Positions 17,790-27,273 of a DNA stretch of 64,000 nucleotides are shown here, in pieces (within the stretch, counting starts at the first letter, position 1; each line of letters starts with the position of its first letter). Below the pieces are notes generated by a model. It was not told the DNA's origin and did not search any database. It saw only the letters and a program-made list of their open reading frames with translations. The position numbers and the translations under genes were made by a program. This DNA is from Rhizobium rhizoryzae (GTDB lineage Bacteria; Pseudomonadota; Alphaproteobacteria; Rhizobiales; Rhizobiaceae). The stretch lies in the NCBI RefSeq assembly GCF_011046895.1, contig NZ_CP049250.1:558001-622000 (forward strand). The letters run 5' to 3'.

Positions 17790-18203
17790 ATGAACCGCCT
17801 GCTGAAGACACCCGTAGCCGCTCTTGCTTTGACAGCCCTTTCCCTGTCGCTTGGCACGCAAACGCCCGCTTATGCAGGAGGGTCGGTCTCCTTCACGCTC
17901 AACCCTTCGCGGGATCAGGGTGGAGACCTGCTTTCGACCGGCATAAGGCTCTACTCCATGTATCGGGGATTGAAGCAAGGAGAGATCCGGCAGGACGGTT
18001 CACACAATGAAGCTGGCGTCGCGCAGAACGGGAGAGACAATGTGGGATTCATCCGGCAGCGCGGCAGCGACCACTCCGCGACACTGCGCCAGAACGGCGA
18101 CGACAATGCCTACGGCATATTTCAGTACGGTCGCGGTGCGGCGACCGACGTAGAGCAACATGGCCACGAAAGCGGCCTGACGTTCAGCTACGGATGGCGG
18201 TGA
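17790..18203 (+). CDS. secreted curlin-repeat protein (second copy)
   Basis: 137-residue protein with a signal peptide (cleavage near AYAGG), a unique segment of about 45 residues, then some four curlin-type repeats (IRQDGSHNEAGVAQNG, RQRGSDHSATLRQNG, YGIFQYGRG). The repeats have more charged residues (R, D, H) than those of the first curlin protein, as seen in nucleator-type (CsgB) versus bulk-fibre (CsgA) subunits, but that assignment is an inference. Two consecutive ATGs (17787, 17790) follow AGAGGAGA; the second is better spaced. Own promoter likely, with a CtrA-like box upstream. Confidence 0.85.
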   Translation: MNRLLKTPVAALALTALSLSLGTQTPAYAGGSVSFTLNPSRDQGGDLLSTGIRLYSMYRGLKQGEIRQDGSHNEAGVAQNGRDNVGFIRQRGSDHSATLRQNGDDNAYGIFQYGRGAATDVEQHGHESGLTFSYGWR

Positions 18204-18239
18204 TCCGCTCACGTTCTATCAATGTCGTTGGAAGAGGAA

Positions 18240-18316
18240 TGGCGCACCCGAAGAGATTCGAACTCCTGACCCCCAGATTCGTAGTCTGGTGCTCTATCCA
18301 GCTGAGCTACGGGTGC
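18240..18316 (-). tRNA. tRNA-Arg (anticodon ACG)
   Basis: On the minus strand the sequence folds as a full cloverleaf: 7-bp acceptor stem GCACCCG/CGGGTGC, D-arm with AGCTCAGCTGGAT, anticodon stem CCAGA/TCTGG around loop CTACGAA (anticodon ACG, read as ICG), T-arm with GTTCGAATC, discriminator G and encoded CCA. It reads CGU/CGC/CGA Arg codons. No integrase or repeat is next to it. Confidence 0.97.
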
Positions 18317-18448
18317 TTGCCTCACCGACTGTCCGTCGGCGTTGGCGATCCTCTAAAGCGTTACGTTTAGGATTGCAAGCGCTTTTGAAAAATCAGACGT
18401 CATTTTCTTGAAATATATGGTCAAGCTATTGATAAATATCGGTTATTT

Positions 18449-19951
18449 TCATGCCCTCGCGCGATAGCTCTCCAGTGAGACTGGTCGATCAGGAATCTCT
18501 ATGCGAAATTGCGTGCCCCGTCCCGGCTTCTCAACAAGCGCAATTGTACCCCCGTGCGCGAGCACGAGCTCACGCGCTATGGCTAGGCCTAAGCCCGTTC
18601 CACCAGAGCGGGCAGCGCCCCGAAACGCCGTGAAGAGGTTTTCACGGGCCTTCTGCGGCATGCCGGGTCCATTGTCGTCGATGATGATGCTGACAACCGA
18701 TCCCACACGCTGCGCACTGAGCGAAATACGGTGAGCCTGCCCGTCTTCGCCCGGCTCAGCCTGGCTGAGTGCCTGAACGGCGTTTCGACACAGATTGTGG
18801 ATCACGCGGAACAGCTGCTCACCATCGGCGTCAACCTCCAGATCCTCCGCAATCTGCTCGACGAATCCAATGGTTCCTTCCGGATCAATGGCCAGCATCT
18901 CTCGAACGTCCTGACAGAGGTCGGCGAGCTTCAGCAGCCTGCGGCGCGGCGCCGCCTCCGAGGCCTGACCGTAGGCAAGAACCTCGTTGGTGTAGCCGAC
19001 TGCCCGATCAATCGTGCGCAGAAGCTTGGGGGCAAAGCTTCGCACCATGGGATCTTCCACGTCCACGAGCCGGTCGGACATCAGCTGGGCCGAGGCGAGG
19101 ATGTTGCGCATGTCGTGATTGATCTTGGAAACCGCGAGACCAAGATCGGCAAGATTCTTTTGTTGCTTGAGTGTGCGCTGCAATTCCATCTGCATGGCAG
19201 CCAGATGCTGACCGGCCACTTCAAGCTCACCCTTGGCCCTGCCCGGCTGAAAAATTCGGTCCGGATCTTCGGGACGATCGGAAAAGCGCTGCATGCCATG
19301 CGTCAAACGGCGGATCGGACTGATCATCATGCGGTTGATCGATACGTAGATCAGTCCGGCTGTCACCATTGAGATCAAAAGTGAAATACCGAACATAAGC
19401 TTAGAAAAGCTGATCATCGCCTTGCGAAGGGCATCGTCCGTCATGACGAGCTCAATGATCATGTCGGTCTCACCGATCGGACCGAAGACGCGCATCACCT
19501 TCCCGCCGCCCAGAAGCAGCGTATCCAGCGCATTTTGCATGGCGTTCACGGCGCCTTCATTGGCGAGATCGTACTGGTCATCAACCTGTGGAGGCACATC
19601 AATGGCCGCCAGAAGTCGAGACGTTCCATCCTTGCGCAGCGCTAGAACCTTCGTCCCGGTCGCAAGCAGCGTGTCGTCCTGGACCTCGCGGGGCAATTCA
19701 GCTGGCTGCAGGCCGTCGATGACGATGCCAGCCGCAGCGGCCGTATCGAGCCTGTCGCGCAGCCAGGTCGTGCGCATCACGGAGATGGACGGTATGAATA
19801 TCAGAACTTCGGCAAACATGACGAAGGCGACTGTCAGCCAAAGGAGGCGCCCTGACAGGCCGTGGAGGCGCCGCGGCATCCGCTGTATCGCCGCGTCCGC
19901 ATCGTCTCCTGCCAGTGTCTGTCGGGCGGATAGATCCGCCACTCTGCTCAT
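18449..19951 (-). CDS. sensor histidine kinase (orphan)
   Basis: 500-residue membrane kinase: TM near residue 30-55, a periplasmic region of about 110 residues, a second TM, a HAMP linker (RMMISPIRRLTHGMQRF), a phosphoacceptor helix with SKINHDMRNILASAQ (His phosphorylated), and an ATPase domain with N-box HNLCRNAVQAL, G1 DDNGPGMP and G2 GGTGLGLAIARE. The start at 19951 follows GGAG by 6 bases; an ATG at 19969 has no binding site. No response regulator is adjacent, so its partner and signal are unknown. Confidence 0.93.
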   Translation of the reverse strand: MSRVADLSARQTLAGDDADAAIQRMPRRLHGLSGRLLWLTVAFVMFAEVLIFIPSISVMRTTWLRDRLDTAAAAGIVIDGLQPAELPREVQDDTLLATGTKVLALRKDGTSRLLAAIDVPPQVDDQYDLANEGAVNAMQNALDTLLLGGGKVMRVFGPIGETDMIIELVMTDDALRKAMISFSKLMFGISLLISMVTAGLIYVSINRMMISPIRRLTHGMQRFSDRPEDPDRIFQPGRAKGELEVAGQHLAAMQMELQRTLKQQKNLADLGLAVSKINHDMRNILASAQLMSDRLVDVEDPMVRSFAPKLLRTIDRAVGYTNEVLAYGQASEAAPRRRLLKLADLCQDVREMLAIDPEGTIGFVEQIAEDLEVDADGEQLFRVIHNLCRNAVQALSQAEPGEDGQAHRISLSAQRVGSVVSIIIDDNGPGMPQKARENLFTAFRGAARSGGTGLGLAIARELVLAHGGTIALVEKPGRGTQFRIEIPDRPVSLESYRARA

Positions 19952-20016
19952 GCGGAACTCCGTTCCCATTTGACAGCAAGCCTTCGGGCCTACCTAGCTC
20001 AAGACGAAATGATAAT

Positions 20017-20050
20017 GGCGCCCGAGGGCTTTTTCCAGCCCTCGGACGCC
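20017..20050 (-). terminator. hairpin terminator for the chemoreceptor gene
   Basis: GGCGCCCGAGGGCT and AGCCCTCGGACGCC form a long stem with one mismatch and a short loop. It lies between the chemoreceptor stop and the kinase start on the minus strand; the downstream side is only moderately T-rich. Confidence 0.65.
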
Positions 20051-20084
20051 AAACCTTCATTACAGTTCGTTAATTCGGCAGTTC

Positions 20085-22145
20085 TCAGAACTCTTCCCAG
20101 TTCTCGCCACTGGCGGCAACCGCCACGGCAGCGCTTGGTACCGAAAGAGCACGGGCGAGATTGCCCATCATCTTGCGGGCTGGCGAGGCCTTGGGTGCAG
20201 ATGCCGTATCGGCAGCACGGGGCACACGAGAGACGACCGGGCGCGCAGTTGCTTCGGATGCGTAATTCGAAGGCGCAGCGACGACCATATCACCAATCTT
20301 GAAGTGTGACAGCAGCGAGAAGAGTGTTGCCGTTTCGCTGGAAAGCTTGTGTGTCGCGGCGGACGTCTCTTCCACCATGGCAGCGTTCTTCTGCGTGACC
20401 TGGTCCATCTGGTTGATGGCGGTATTGATCTCGTGCAGGCCAGTTGCCTGTTCCCGGGCAGCAACCGCGATCGAGTGGATGTGATCGTTGATGCTGAGAA
20501 CCTGCGTCTCGATTTCGTGGAGCGAAGCGCCCGTCTTCTGCACAAGCTTCACGCCGCCAGCAACCTCATCGCCGGACTTCGTGATAAGCGTCTTGATGTC
20601 CTTGGCGGCGTTCGCAGACCGCTGAGCCAGTTCACGAACCTCCTGGGCAACGACGGCAAAGCCTTTGCCTGCCTCACCGGCACGAGCCGCTTCGACACCT
20701 GCATTCAGAGCCAGCAGGTTCGTCTGGAAGGCGATTTCATCGATCACATTGATGATCTGAGAAATTTCGTGAGAAGCCTGCTCGATGCGGCCCATTGCTG
20801 TGATGGCGTCACGAACAACAGTTGCGGATTGGGCAGCGCTCTGCTTGGCTTCGGTCACCATTTCACTGGCTTCCTGTGCGCGAGTCGTAGAGGTCTTCAC
20901 AACGGCCGTGATTTCATCAAGGGCTGCCGAAGTCTGTTCAAGCGCGGCGGCCTGCTGTTCTGTCCGGCGGGAAAGATCGTCTGCCGCGATACGGAGCTCT
21001 TCAGAGTTGCTGTTGATCGAGCTCGTGGCGTTGCGGATCTCTTCCATAGTCTTGCGCAGACCAGTGATGGCCTCGTTGACATTGGTTTGCAGTTCGGCAA
21101 AGGCGCCACGGAATTCTCCGCGCATCGTCTCCGTCAGATCGCCGACGGCGAGGCGCTTCAGGATTGCACCAGTCTGGGTCAGGCCGGAGTCAACCGCTTC
21201 GAGCAGTTCATCGACGTTGCGAGCAAAGCGATCGAGTGCCGGATCACCGAATTCCTTATTGATGCGCGATGAGAAATCACCGCTCGCAGCCGCCGCCAGA
21301 ACGCTGGCCATGCGGTTTTGGAGTGCATCGCTCTTGGCACGGTTTGCGCTTTCCTGCGCGTTCATGCGATTGACTTCGACACCGTTCGATTTGAATACCT
21401 CGACGGCAGCAGCCATGTCGCCAATCTCATCCTGACGACCCATGGACGGGATGTCGGTGGAATAGTCGCCGTTGGCAAGGCGCTTCATCGCTTCAGTCAA
21501 GCCCAGGATCGGGTTGCTCAGCGAACGAGTGCCAATGAACATGCCGACAGCAGCGCCTGCGATAACGCCGATGGCAGTAATCGTGGCGATCATGACGAAC
21601 AGTGTCTGACCGAAGCTTTCCGTGCTCTTCTGGACGCTGTCCAGTTCGGCAAGGTCGGCAGCAACGACAGCGTCGATTTCGGCCTGAAATGCCTTTCGGT
21701 TGTTACGGTTCGCTTCGTTGTTACCCTGCTTGTTGGCCGCGACAGGACCTTCCTCCTTCGCCAGCCGCACCGTTTCAGAACGGAACGCACGGAATTCCTT
21801 TGCGCGCGAGACCATGGCGTCGAAAACAGCACGCTGCTCCTTGGGAACCAGCGGCTGCCAGGAAGCCAGAACCAGATCAATCTGATCCAGGCTCTTCATG
21901 AGGCCGGGGCCAAACTTCTCGGCGTCTGCTGCGTCCTTCGCAGCGTAGATGCCACGCGCTTCCATGACCACGGCCGTAACCGCGCGGTTCAGGGTTTCGC
22001 CCTTGTAGGCACGCGTGGCAGCGTTATCAAATGCTGCCATACGATTGCTGTACTCAAGAATTGCAAACAGCGACAGTCCGCCGACAACCAATGCAACCAG
22101 ACTCAGTATACCAACAAGTAAATTAATTTTGCCTCGAATTCTCAT
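20085..22145 (-). CDS. methyl-accepting chemotaxis protein with CheR/CheB tether
   Basis: 686-residue chemoreceptor: TM1 at residues 8-30, a helical periplasmic domain of about 180 residues, TM2 ([20 protein letters not shown]), two HAMP-like segments, methylation helices, and the conserved hairpin tip [20 protein letters not shown] that contacts CheA/CheW. The chain ends in GENWEEF, matching the NWE-x-F pentapeptide that docks CheR and CheB. The start at 22145 follows AGGAAGGG; the open frame upstream to 22337 is leader sequence. No che genes are nearby, so it must work with a chemotaxis cluster elsewhere. The ligand is unknown. Confidence 0.95.
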   Translation of the reverse strand: MRIRGKINLLVGILSLVALVVGGLSLFAILEYSNRMAAFDNAATRAYKGETLNRAVTAVVMEARGIYAAKDAADAEKFGPGLMKSLDQIDLVLASWQPLVPKEQRAVFDAMVSRAKEFRAFRSETVRLAKEEGPVAANKQGNNEANRNNRKAFQAEIDAVVAADLAELDSVQKSTESFGQTLFVMIATITAIGVIAGAAVGMFIGTRSLSNPILGLTEAMKRLANGDYSTDIPSMGRQDEIGDMAAAVEVFKSNGVEVNRMNAQESANRAKSDALQNRMASVLAAAASGDFSSRINKEFGDPALDRFARNVDELLEAVDSGLTQTGAILKRLAVGDLTETMRGEFRGAFAELQTNVNEAITGLRKTMEEIRNATSSINSNSEELRIAADDLSRRTEQQAAALEQTSAALDEITAVVKTSTTRAQEASEMVTEAKQSAAQSATVVRDAITAMGRIEQASHEISQIINVIDEIAFQTNLLALNAGVEAARAGEAGKGFAVVAQEVRELAQRSANAAKDIKTLITKSGDEVAGGVKLVQKTGASLHEIETQVLSINDHIHSIAVAAREQATGLHEINTAINQMDQVTQKNAAMVEETSAATHKLSSETATLFSLLSHFKIGDMVVAAPSNYASEATARPVVSRVPRAADTASAPKASPARKMMGNLARALSVPSAAVAVAASGENWEEF

Positions 22146-22495
22146 TGCGCCCTTCCTGTCTTCCGTGTCGCCGGTTACTGAGCCCCCGCTCCCGGACAGC
22201 TTCAATTGCCCAAAATTTTGCCATCTAGTAATTAAGGAAACCTGAACATAAATCAGAGCTTGTATCGTAAATGGTACACTCGCATAGGTGAACGAACCAA
22301 ACTTGGATTCAGAGTTACCGTGATGTGAAGGCGGCAATGATTGACTTTGCGCGGCTGATGCCCTTATAAGCCGCGCACGTCCGGCATATCAGGCTGTAGC
22401 GCAACAGCGCACCTGTGGCCGAAACGTTTTCAAACAACGCTCTTGCTCCTCACGGAGCAACTTCAAGAAGGGCCGCACACCGCGGTGTTAAAAAA
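22146..22495. other. 350-base divergent promoter region (chemoreceptor / rpmH)
   Basis: No credible gene. The left part is the leader of the chemoreceptor, AT-rich around 22205-22260; I see no definite promoter there. The right part carries the rpmH promoter (22341-22369) and a leader of about 120 bases containing a small hairpin (TTGCTCC...GGAGCAA, near 22443-22460). Confidence 0.6.
22341..22369 (+). promoter_or_regulatory. housekeeping promoter of rpmH-rnpA-yidC
   Basis: TTGACT (22341-22346) and TTATAA (22364-22369) are separated by exactly 17 bases, a near-ideal vegetative sigma promoter. Transcription would begin about 120 bases before rpmH. Confidence 0.8.
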
Positions 22496-22630
22496 ATGAA
22501 GCGTACCTACCAACCATCCAAGCTTGTTCGCAAGCGTCGTCACGGCTTTCGTGCCCGCATGGCTACGCCTGGCGGTCGCAAGGTTCTTGCTGCCCGTCGC
22601 GCACGTGGCCGCAAGCGTCTGTCGGCCTAA
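22496..22630 (+). CDS. rpmH: 50S ribosomal protein L34
   Basis: 44-residue, extremely basic ribosomal protein beginning [18 protein letters not shown], the universal L34 sequence. The in-frame upstream extension to 22415 is leader. First gene of the conserved rpmH-rnpA-yidC order; rnpA follows 28 bases downstream. Confidence 0.98.
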   Translation: MKRTYQPSKLVRKRRHGFRARMATPGGRKVLAARRARGRKRLSA

Positions 22631-22658
22631 GTGTCGATAGCCCGAGATTGACCGGGCA

Positions 22659-23051
22659 ATGAAGTCGAAAGACATTATGCAGCGAACTGTCGGGCGGCTG
22701 AAAAGTCGGCCGCAGTTTCTTGCCGTGAGGGACGGTGAGAAGCGGCGTGGACCCCTCTTCCTTCTGGAGGTTCTCGACCGCAAGGATCCCGCAAGCGAGC
22801 CCCGCGTCGGCTTCACGGTCACGAAGAAGCAGGGCAATGCTGTTGAGCGAAACCGGATGAAGCGACGGCTGCGCGAAGCAGTTCGTCAAAGCGCCCAGTT
22901 TGCAATGAAAGACGGTCATGACTACGTCATTGTCGCGCGGCGCGAATTACTCAGCGCGCCTTTCGCCGACGTGACGAAAGCGCTTTCCGAGCGGATCGGA
23001 AGCAGACCGAAACACAAGCGGTCCGAGGAGACCCGTTCCAGGAAAGCATGA
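22659..23051 (+). CDS. rnpA: ribonuclease P protein component
   Basis: Basic 130-residue protein subunit of RNase P, which trims the 5' ends of tRNA precursors. The signature [17 protein letters not shown] (the RNR motif) is present around residues 66-82. Its TGA stop overlaps the yidC start region (ATGATGG), implying coupled translation. yidD, which sits here in many bacteria, is absent. Confidence 0.96.
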   Translation: MKSKDIMQRTVGRLKSRPQFLAVRDGEKRRGPLFLLEVLDRKDPASEPRVGFTVTKKQGNAVERNRMKRRLREAVRQSAQFAMKDGHDYVIVARRELLSAPFADVTKALSERIGSRPKHKRSEETRSRKA

Positions 23052-24853
23052 TGGAAAAGAATCGCAATTACTTCATCGCGATCGCCCTTTCAGTGGTGAT
23101 CGTTCTTGCCTGGCAATTCCTCTATATGAATCCGAGGTTGGAAGCCCAGCGTCGCGCCGAGGAAGCCCGGCTCGCGAGCCAGGGGCAAAGCCAAATCATC
23201 CAGCCGGAGAGCCCTGGCGCTCAATCCGGCGTACAGCCGAACGGCACCCTGCCTGCCAGCGCACAGGCTCAGGCCCAGGTCACGCGCGAAGAATCTCTTG
23301 CGAAGTCCGCACGCGTCGTGATCGACACGCCTGCACTCTCCGGCTCCATCAACCTCACGGGCGCTCGCTTCGACGATCTGAGCCTTCGCGAATACCATGA
23401 GACGGTCGATCCGAAGAGCCCGACCATCGTGCTCTTCTCTCCGGCCGACACGAAGGACGGCTATTTCACCGAACTTGGCTACATCGGCAGCCAGGAAACC
23501 GGAACGGTTCCCGGTCCGTCCACCGTATGGACGGCTCCTGCAGGTGCCAAGCTGACCGTGCAGACACCGGTGACGCTGACGTTCACCAACGACAAAGGCC
23601 TTGTGTTCAACCGTACGGTCGCCATCGATGAGCATTACATGCTGACGGTGACCGACAAGATCGAGAACCCGACCGGCGCACCCGTAAATCTTTCGACCTA
23701 TGGACGCGTCACACGCTATAACAAGCCGAACCATCCATCCGTTTATGTGATTCATGAAGGCTTTCTCGGCGTCATCGGCTCCGAGGCTGGTCTTTCCGAA
23801 CACAGCTATAGCAATGTCGAGAAGGAAGCCACGGTCAATCCCAAGGCGACCGGCGGCTGGCTTGGCATAACAGACAAGTATTGGGCCGCAACACTCATTC
23901 CGCCGCAGACGCTCGCTTACGAATCCCAGTTCCGCTATCTCGCGGACGGTCAGACGCGCTATCAGGCGGACTTCAAGTCCGACAGCTTCACCGTCCAGCC
24001 GGGCCAGCCGACCGAGATCAAAAATCTCGTCTTTGCAGGCGCCAAGGAAGTACCGCTCGTCGACGGCTATGAAGCGAGCTACTCAATTCCGAAGTTCGAT
24101 CTGCTCATCGATTGGGGTTGGTTCTATTTCATCACCAAGCCGATGTTCAAGCTGATGGATTTCTTCTTCCGCTTCTTCGGCAACTTCGGCGTTGCAATCC
24201 TCTGCACCACCATCGTGGTCAAGGCATTGTTCTTCCCGCTTGCCAGCAAGCAATACGCTTCCATGGCCGCGATGAAGCGCGTTCAGCCAAAGATGGAGGA
24301 ATTGAAGGCAAAGCATGGCGATGACCGCATGGCCATGCAACAGGCGATGATGCAGCTCTACAAGGAAGAGAAGATCAACCCGATTGCAGGCTGCTGGCCG
24401 GTCCTGCTTCAGATCCCGGTGTTCTTCGCTCTCTACAAGGTCATCTACGTCACGATCGAAATGCGCCACGCACCGTTCTTCGGCTGGATCCAGGATCTGT
24501 CTGCGCCCGATCCGACATCGCTGTTCAACCTCTTCGGCCTGCTGCCCTACGACGTGCCGCATGCATTGATGATCGGCATCTGGCCCATCATCATGGGTGT
24601 CACGATGTTCCTGCAGATGCGCATGAACCCGACCCCGCCGGATCCGACGCAGGCCATGATCTTTACGTGGATGCCGCTGGTCTTCACCTTCATGCTGGCG
24701 TCGTTCCCAGCCGGTCTCGTCATCTACTGGGCGTGGAACAACACCCTCTCCATCACGCAGCAGGCTCTGATCATGAAGCGTCATGGTGCCAAGATCGAAC
24801 TGTTCGGCAATCTCAAGAGTATGTTCCAGCGAAAACCGGCAGGAACGAAATAG
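23048..24853 (+). CDS. yidC: membrane protein insertase YidC
   Basis: 601-residue inner-membrane insertase, the Gram-negative form: N-terminal TM ([18 protein letters not shown]), a large periplasmic beta domain (about residues 55-340), and the conserved five-TM core beginning near [18 protein letters not shown] with [12 protein letters not shown] and later [12 protein letters not shown]. Inserts membrane proteins with or without the Sec channel. A second ATG at 23051 is equally possible. Followed by a strong terminator. Confidence 0.98.
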   Translation: MMEKNRNYFIAIALSVVIVLAWQFLYMNPRLEAQRRAEEARLASQGQSQIIQPESPGAQSGVQPNGTLPASAQAQAQVTREESLAKSARVVIDTPALSGSINLTGARFDDLSLREYHETVDPKSPTIVLFSPADTKDGYFTELGYIGSQETGTVPGPSTVWTAPAGAKLTVQTPVTLTFTNDKGLVFNRTVAIDEHYMLTVTDKIENPTGAPVNLSTYGRVTRYNKPNHPSVYVIHEGFLGVIGSEAGLSEHSYSNVEKEATVNPKATGGWLGITDKYWAATLIPPQTLAYESQFRYLADGQTRYQADFKSDSFTVQPGQPTEIKNLVFAGAKEVPLVDGYEASYSIPKFDLLIDWGWFYFITKPMFKLMDFFFRFFGNFGVAILCTTIVVKALFFPLASKQYASMAAMKRVQPKMEELKAKHGDDRMAMQQAMMQLYKEEKINPIAGCWPVLLQIPVFFALYKVIYVTIEMRHAPFFGWIQDLSAPDPTSLFNLFGLLPYDVPHALMIGIWPIIMGVTMFLQMRMNPTPPDPTQAMIFTWMPLVFTFMLASFPAGLVIYWAWNNTLSITQQALIMKRHGAKIELFGNLKSMFQRKPAGTK

Positions 24854-24865
24854 CGCGGTTCATCC

Positions 24866-24898
24866 AGCCCCGGCTTCAACAGAGCCGGGGCTTTTTTG
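24866..24898 (+). terminator. rho-independent terminator after yidC
   Basis: AGCCCCGGCT (24866-24875) pairs with AGCCGGGGCT (24883-24892), 7-nt loop, followed by a run of six T. It ends the rpmH-rnpA-yidC operon. Confidence 0.95.
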
Positions 24899-24915
24899 TT
24901 TCAGGAGGTTGCCCG

Positions 24916-25836
24916 TTGCTGAAAGGCGAAACACCGATACCCAACCGTTTTTCGTCTCGCTTCATGGGTATTCTCCTTGTGGCAGCGTCTGCTTTCGTCT
25001 GGAGCTATGGCGGCGCAATCCAGCGCTTCATCCGGATCGATGACACCTGGACGATTGTGTTCTGGCGCTGCTTCTTTGCTGCACTCTTCCTGCTTGGCTT
25101 CATGATACTGAGAGATGGGCCTCGAGGAACAGCGCGGCTGTTTTCATCCATGGGAACGCCAGGGCTGGTGATTGCCACTGGCTTTGCTGTCATTTCAACT
25201 TGTTTTGTTCTGGCCGTCAGCATGACACCTGTTGCGAACGTTGTGCTCTTCATGGCCTCCATCCCGCTTTTTGCAGCCCTGTTTGCTCGCATCTTCCTCA
25301 AGGAGCAGATAACACCCGTCACATGGCTGGCCATCATTGCTGTAATGTGCGGTGTCGGGATTATGGTCTCGTCTTCGCTGGGTGAAGGCCTTTCCGTCAT
25401 CGGGCTTACGCTCGCCGCATCCATAGCCCTTATCTTTGCGGGCATGACGGTCATCACGCGGCGCCACCCAGGCATCAGGATGACGCCTGCCGCCTGTCTT
25501 GGCTCTCTGATTGCAACGCTTGCCGCAGCAACTCAGGCCGGTTCATTCCTTGCGCCGGCTCAGGATATGGCGCTGCTCTTCGCGTTCGGAGCCTTGAACC
25601 TCGGCCTAGGCATGGCGCTTTATGTGACTGGCGCCCGCATGATCCCGTCCGCGCTCGCTGCCCTGCTCGGCACCCTGGAAATGATCCTTGCTCCGATGTG
25701 GATGGTTCTGTTGCATGGCGAAATCCCCTCACAGCGAACCTTGATCGGCGGAGCGATTGTCTTCGGGGCTCTCTTCACCTACCTGCTGAACAGGCCGGGA
25801 CCAAAGGAAACACAAAACCTGACGCGTTCTGCTTGA
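24916..25836 (+). CDS. EamA/DMT-family transporter
   Basis: 306-residue inner-membrane protein with ten hydrophobic segments in two EamA repeats, as in drug/metabolite exporters; substrate not predictable. The first ATG is at 24964, but AGGAGG lies 7 bases before a TTG at 24916, which is in frame and gives a cytoplasmic tail of normal size; TTG is therefore the preferred start. It is separated from yidC by a terminator and from engB by about 50 bases. Confidence 0.88.
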   Translation: MLKGETPIPNRFSSRFMGILLVAASAFVWSYGGAIQRFIRIDDTWTIVFWRCFFAALFLLGFMILRDGPRGTARLFSSMGTPGLVIATGFAVISTCFVLAVSMTPVANVVLFMASIPLFAALFARIFLKEQITPVTWLAIIAVMCGVGIMVSSSLGEGLSVIGLTLAASIALIFAGMTVITRRHPGIRMTPAACLGSLIATLAAATQAGSFLAPAQDMALLFAFGALNLGLGMALYVTGARMIPSALAALLGTLEMILAPMWMVLLHGEIPSQRTLIGGAIVFGALFTYLLNRPGPKETQNLTRSA

Positions 25837-25887
25837 CTCGGGCATCGAAACCCTGAATGCACGGGAGCTGAAACAAAGGCACTATTC

Positions 25888-26544
25888 ATGACAAGCGACA
25901 CCAAAAGCACAAAGCCGATCTTCGGGCACCCCTGGATTTTCATTCGCGGGGTTCCCGCCATGAAATTCCTGCCACCGGAAGGACCGCTCGAGGTTGCTTT
26001 TGCAGGACGCTCGAATGTGGGCAAGTCTTCGCTGATCAATGCACTTGTGGGGCAGAAGGGTCTGGCACGCACGTCCAATACGCCCGGCCGCACCCAGGAA
26101 CTCAACTACTTCGTCCCCGATGGCTATTCCGGTGAAGGCGACGATCTGCCGCCGATGGCCTTGGTGGATATGCCCGGTTACGGTTATGCGCAGGCCCCGA
26201 AGGAACAGGTGGATGCCTGGACGAAACTGGTCTTCGATTATCTTCGCGGCCGCGCGACACTGAAGCGTGTCTATGTTCTGATAGACAGTCGCCATGGCCT
26301 GAAGAAGAACGATGATGAGGTTCTGTCGCTACTCGACAAGGCGGCCGTCTCCTACCAGATCGTCCTGACAAAGACCGACAAGATCAAGGCACCTGCCGTA
26401 CCGAAACTGGTCGACGAAACGCTGGAGAAGATCCGAAAGCGACCCGCCGCCTATCCGGAGGTTCTGGCGACATCGTCGGAAAAGTCCGAAGGTCTCGATG
26501 CTCTGCGCGCGGAAATCCTGAAGACGATCGGGCGTCCGGCCTGA
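25888..26544 (+). CDS. engB: ribosome-biogenesis GTPase EngB (YihA/YsxC)
   Basis: 218-residue small GTPase needed for assembly of the 50S subunit. G1 [10 protein letters not shown]3 DMPGYGYA and G4 TKTDK are all seen, and the sequence [17 protein letters not shown] start of the G domain is typical (here [18 protein letters not shown], residues ~37-54). Part of the rhizobial order yidC-engB-argB. Its stop codon lies inside an inverted repeat. Confidence 0.97.
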   Translation: MTSDTKSTKPIFGHPWIFIRGVPAMKFLPPEGPLEVAFAGRSNVGKSSLINALVGQKGLARTSNTPGRTQELNYFVPDGYSGEGDDLPPMALVDMPGYGYAQAPKEQVDAWTKLVFDYLRGRATLKRVYVLIDSRHGLKKNDDEVLSLLDKAAVSYQIVLTKTDKIKAPAVPKLVDETLEKIRKRPAAYPEVLATSSEKSEGLDALRAEILKTIGRPA

Positions 26545-26567
26545 CGCATCGGTGAGCCAGGCCGGAC
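26534..26567. terminator. inverted repeat at the convergent ends of engB and the fasciclin gene
   Basis: GTCCGGCCTG (26534-26543) and CAGGCCGGAC (26558-26567) match perfectly and include the engB stop codon. No T-tract on either side; it is placed to end both converging transcripts. Confidence 0.55.
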
Positions 26568-26580
26568 CTTGGTCTGACTC

Positions 26581-27141
26581 TTACATGGTCTTCGGCAGCA
26601 TAACGCGGTCGATCACGTGGATCACGCCGTTCGACTGCTTCACATCGGCAATCGTGACACGAGCAACGCTTCCATTTTCATCGGTCAGCGTTATGCGGCC
26701 CTTGTTCATCTTCGCTTTCAGGATGCATCCGCCAACCGTCTTCACGTCGTGCGTACCGCCATCGTCCTTGATCATCTTGGCGATCATGCCGGACATGGCA
26801 TCAGCCGCGACAACATGGCAGGTCAGCACCTTCTGCAACTGCGCCTTGTTTTCCGGCTTCAGGAGGTTATCGACCGCACCCTTCGGCAGCTTTTTGAATG
26901 CGGCATTCGTCGGCGCAAACACGGTGAAGGGGCCCTTGCCGGACAATGTATCGACAAGACCGGCAGCCTTCACAGCAGCAACCAGCGTCGTGTGATCCTT
27001 GGAGTTGACGGCATTCTCGACGATGGTCTTTGTTTCATACATCGGCGCGCCGCCGACCTTCGGATTTGCAGCGAAGACGGGAGCGGCGGTACCCGCTACC
27101 AGGGCGACAGCTGCCAATGTGTGCATCGCGAATTTGAACAT
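26581..27141 (-). CDS. secreted fasciclin (FAS1)-domain protein
   Basis: 186 residues: a signal peptide (cleavage near VFAAN) and one FAS1 domain, recognisable from GPFTVFAPTNAAFKKLP (H1) and the C-terminal NGVIHVIDRVMLP (H2). FAS1 domains mediate adhesion or binding at the cell surface. GGAAGAGGAAA precedes the ATG. The gene lies directly downstream of, and in the same direction as, an ECF sigma factor and an RskA-type anti-sigma factor, with 132 bases between. In Mycobacterium, SigK/RskA control the fasciclin proteins MPT70/MPT83, so a regulatory link is plausible here. Confidence 0.92.
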   Translation of the reverse strand: MFKFAMHTLAAVALVAGTAAPVFAANPKVGGAPMYETKTIVENAVNSKDHTTLVAAVKAAGLVDTLSGKGPFTVFAPTNAAFKKLPKGAVDNLLKPENKAQLQKVLTCHVVAADAMSGMIAKMIKDDGGTHDVKTVGGCILKAKMNKGRITLTDENGSVARVTIADVKQSNGVIHVIDRVMLPKTM

Positions 27142-27273
27142 GGATATTTCCTCTTCCTTCGTTCAAACGCCGACGGGACTCTTGCCCGTTGGGTGGCCCG
27201 GAATGGTCGGGTCATACAGAAGGACGAAGGCTGCGAAGAGAAAGTTTCAGCTAATCTAAAATAAATGAACTGA

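Noticed and set aside
18240..18316. tRNA-Arg as an integration site
   Set aside because: No integrase, no direct repeat of the tRNA 3' end and no change in gene character on either side.
20349..21272. 307-codon ORF antisense to the chemoreceptor
   Set aside because: Opposite strand of conserved MCP domains; no coherent protein features.
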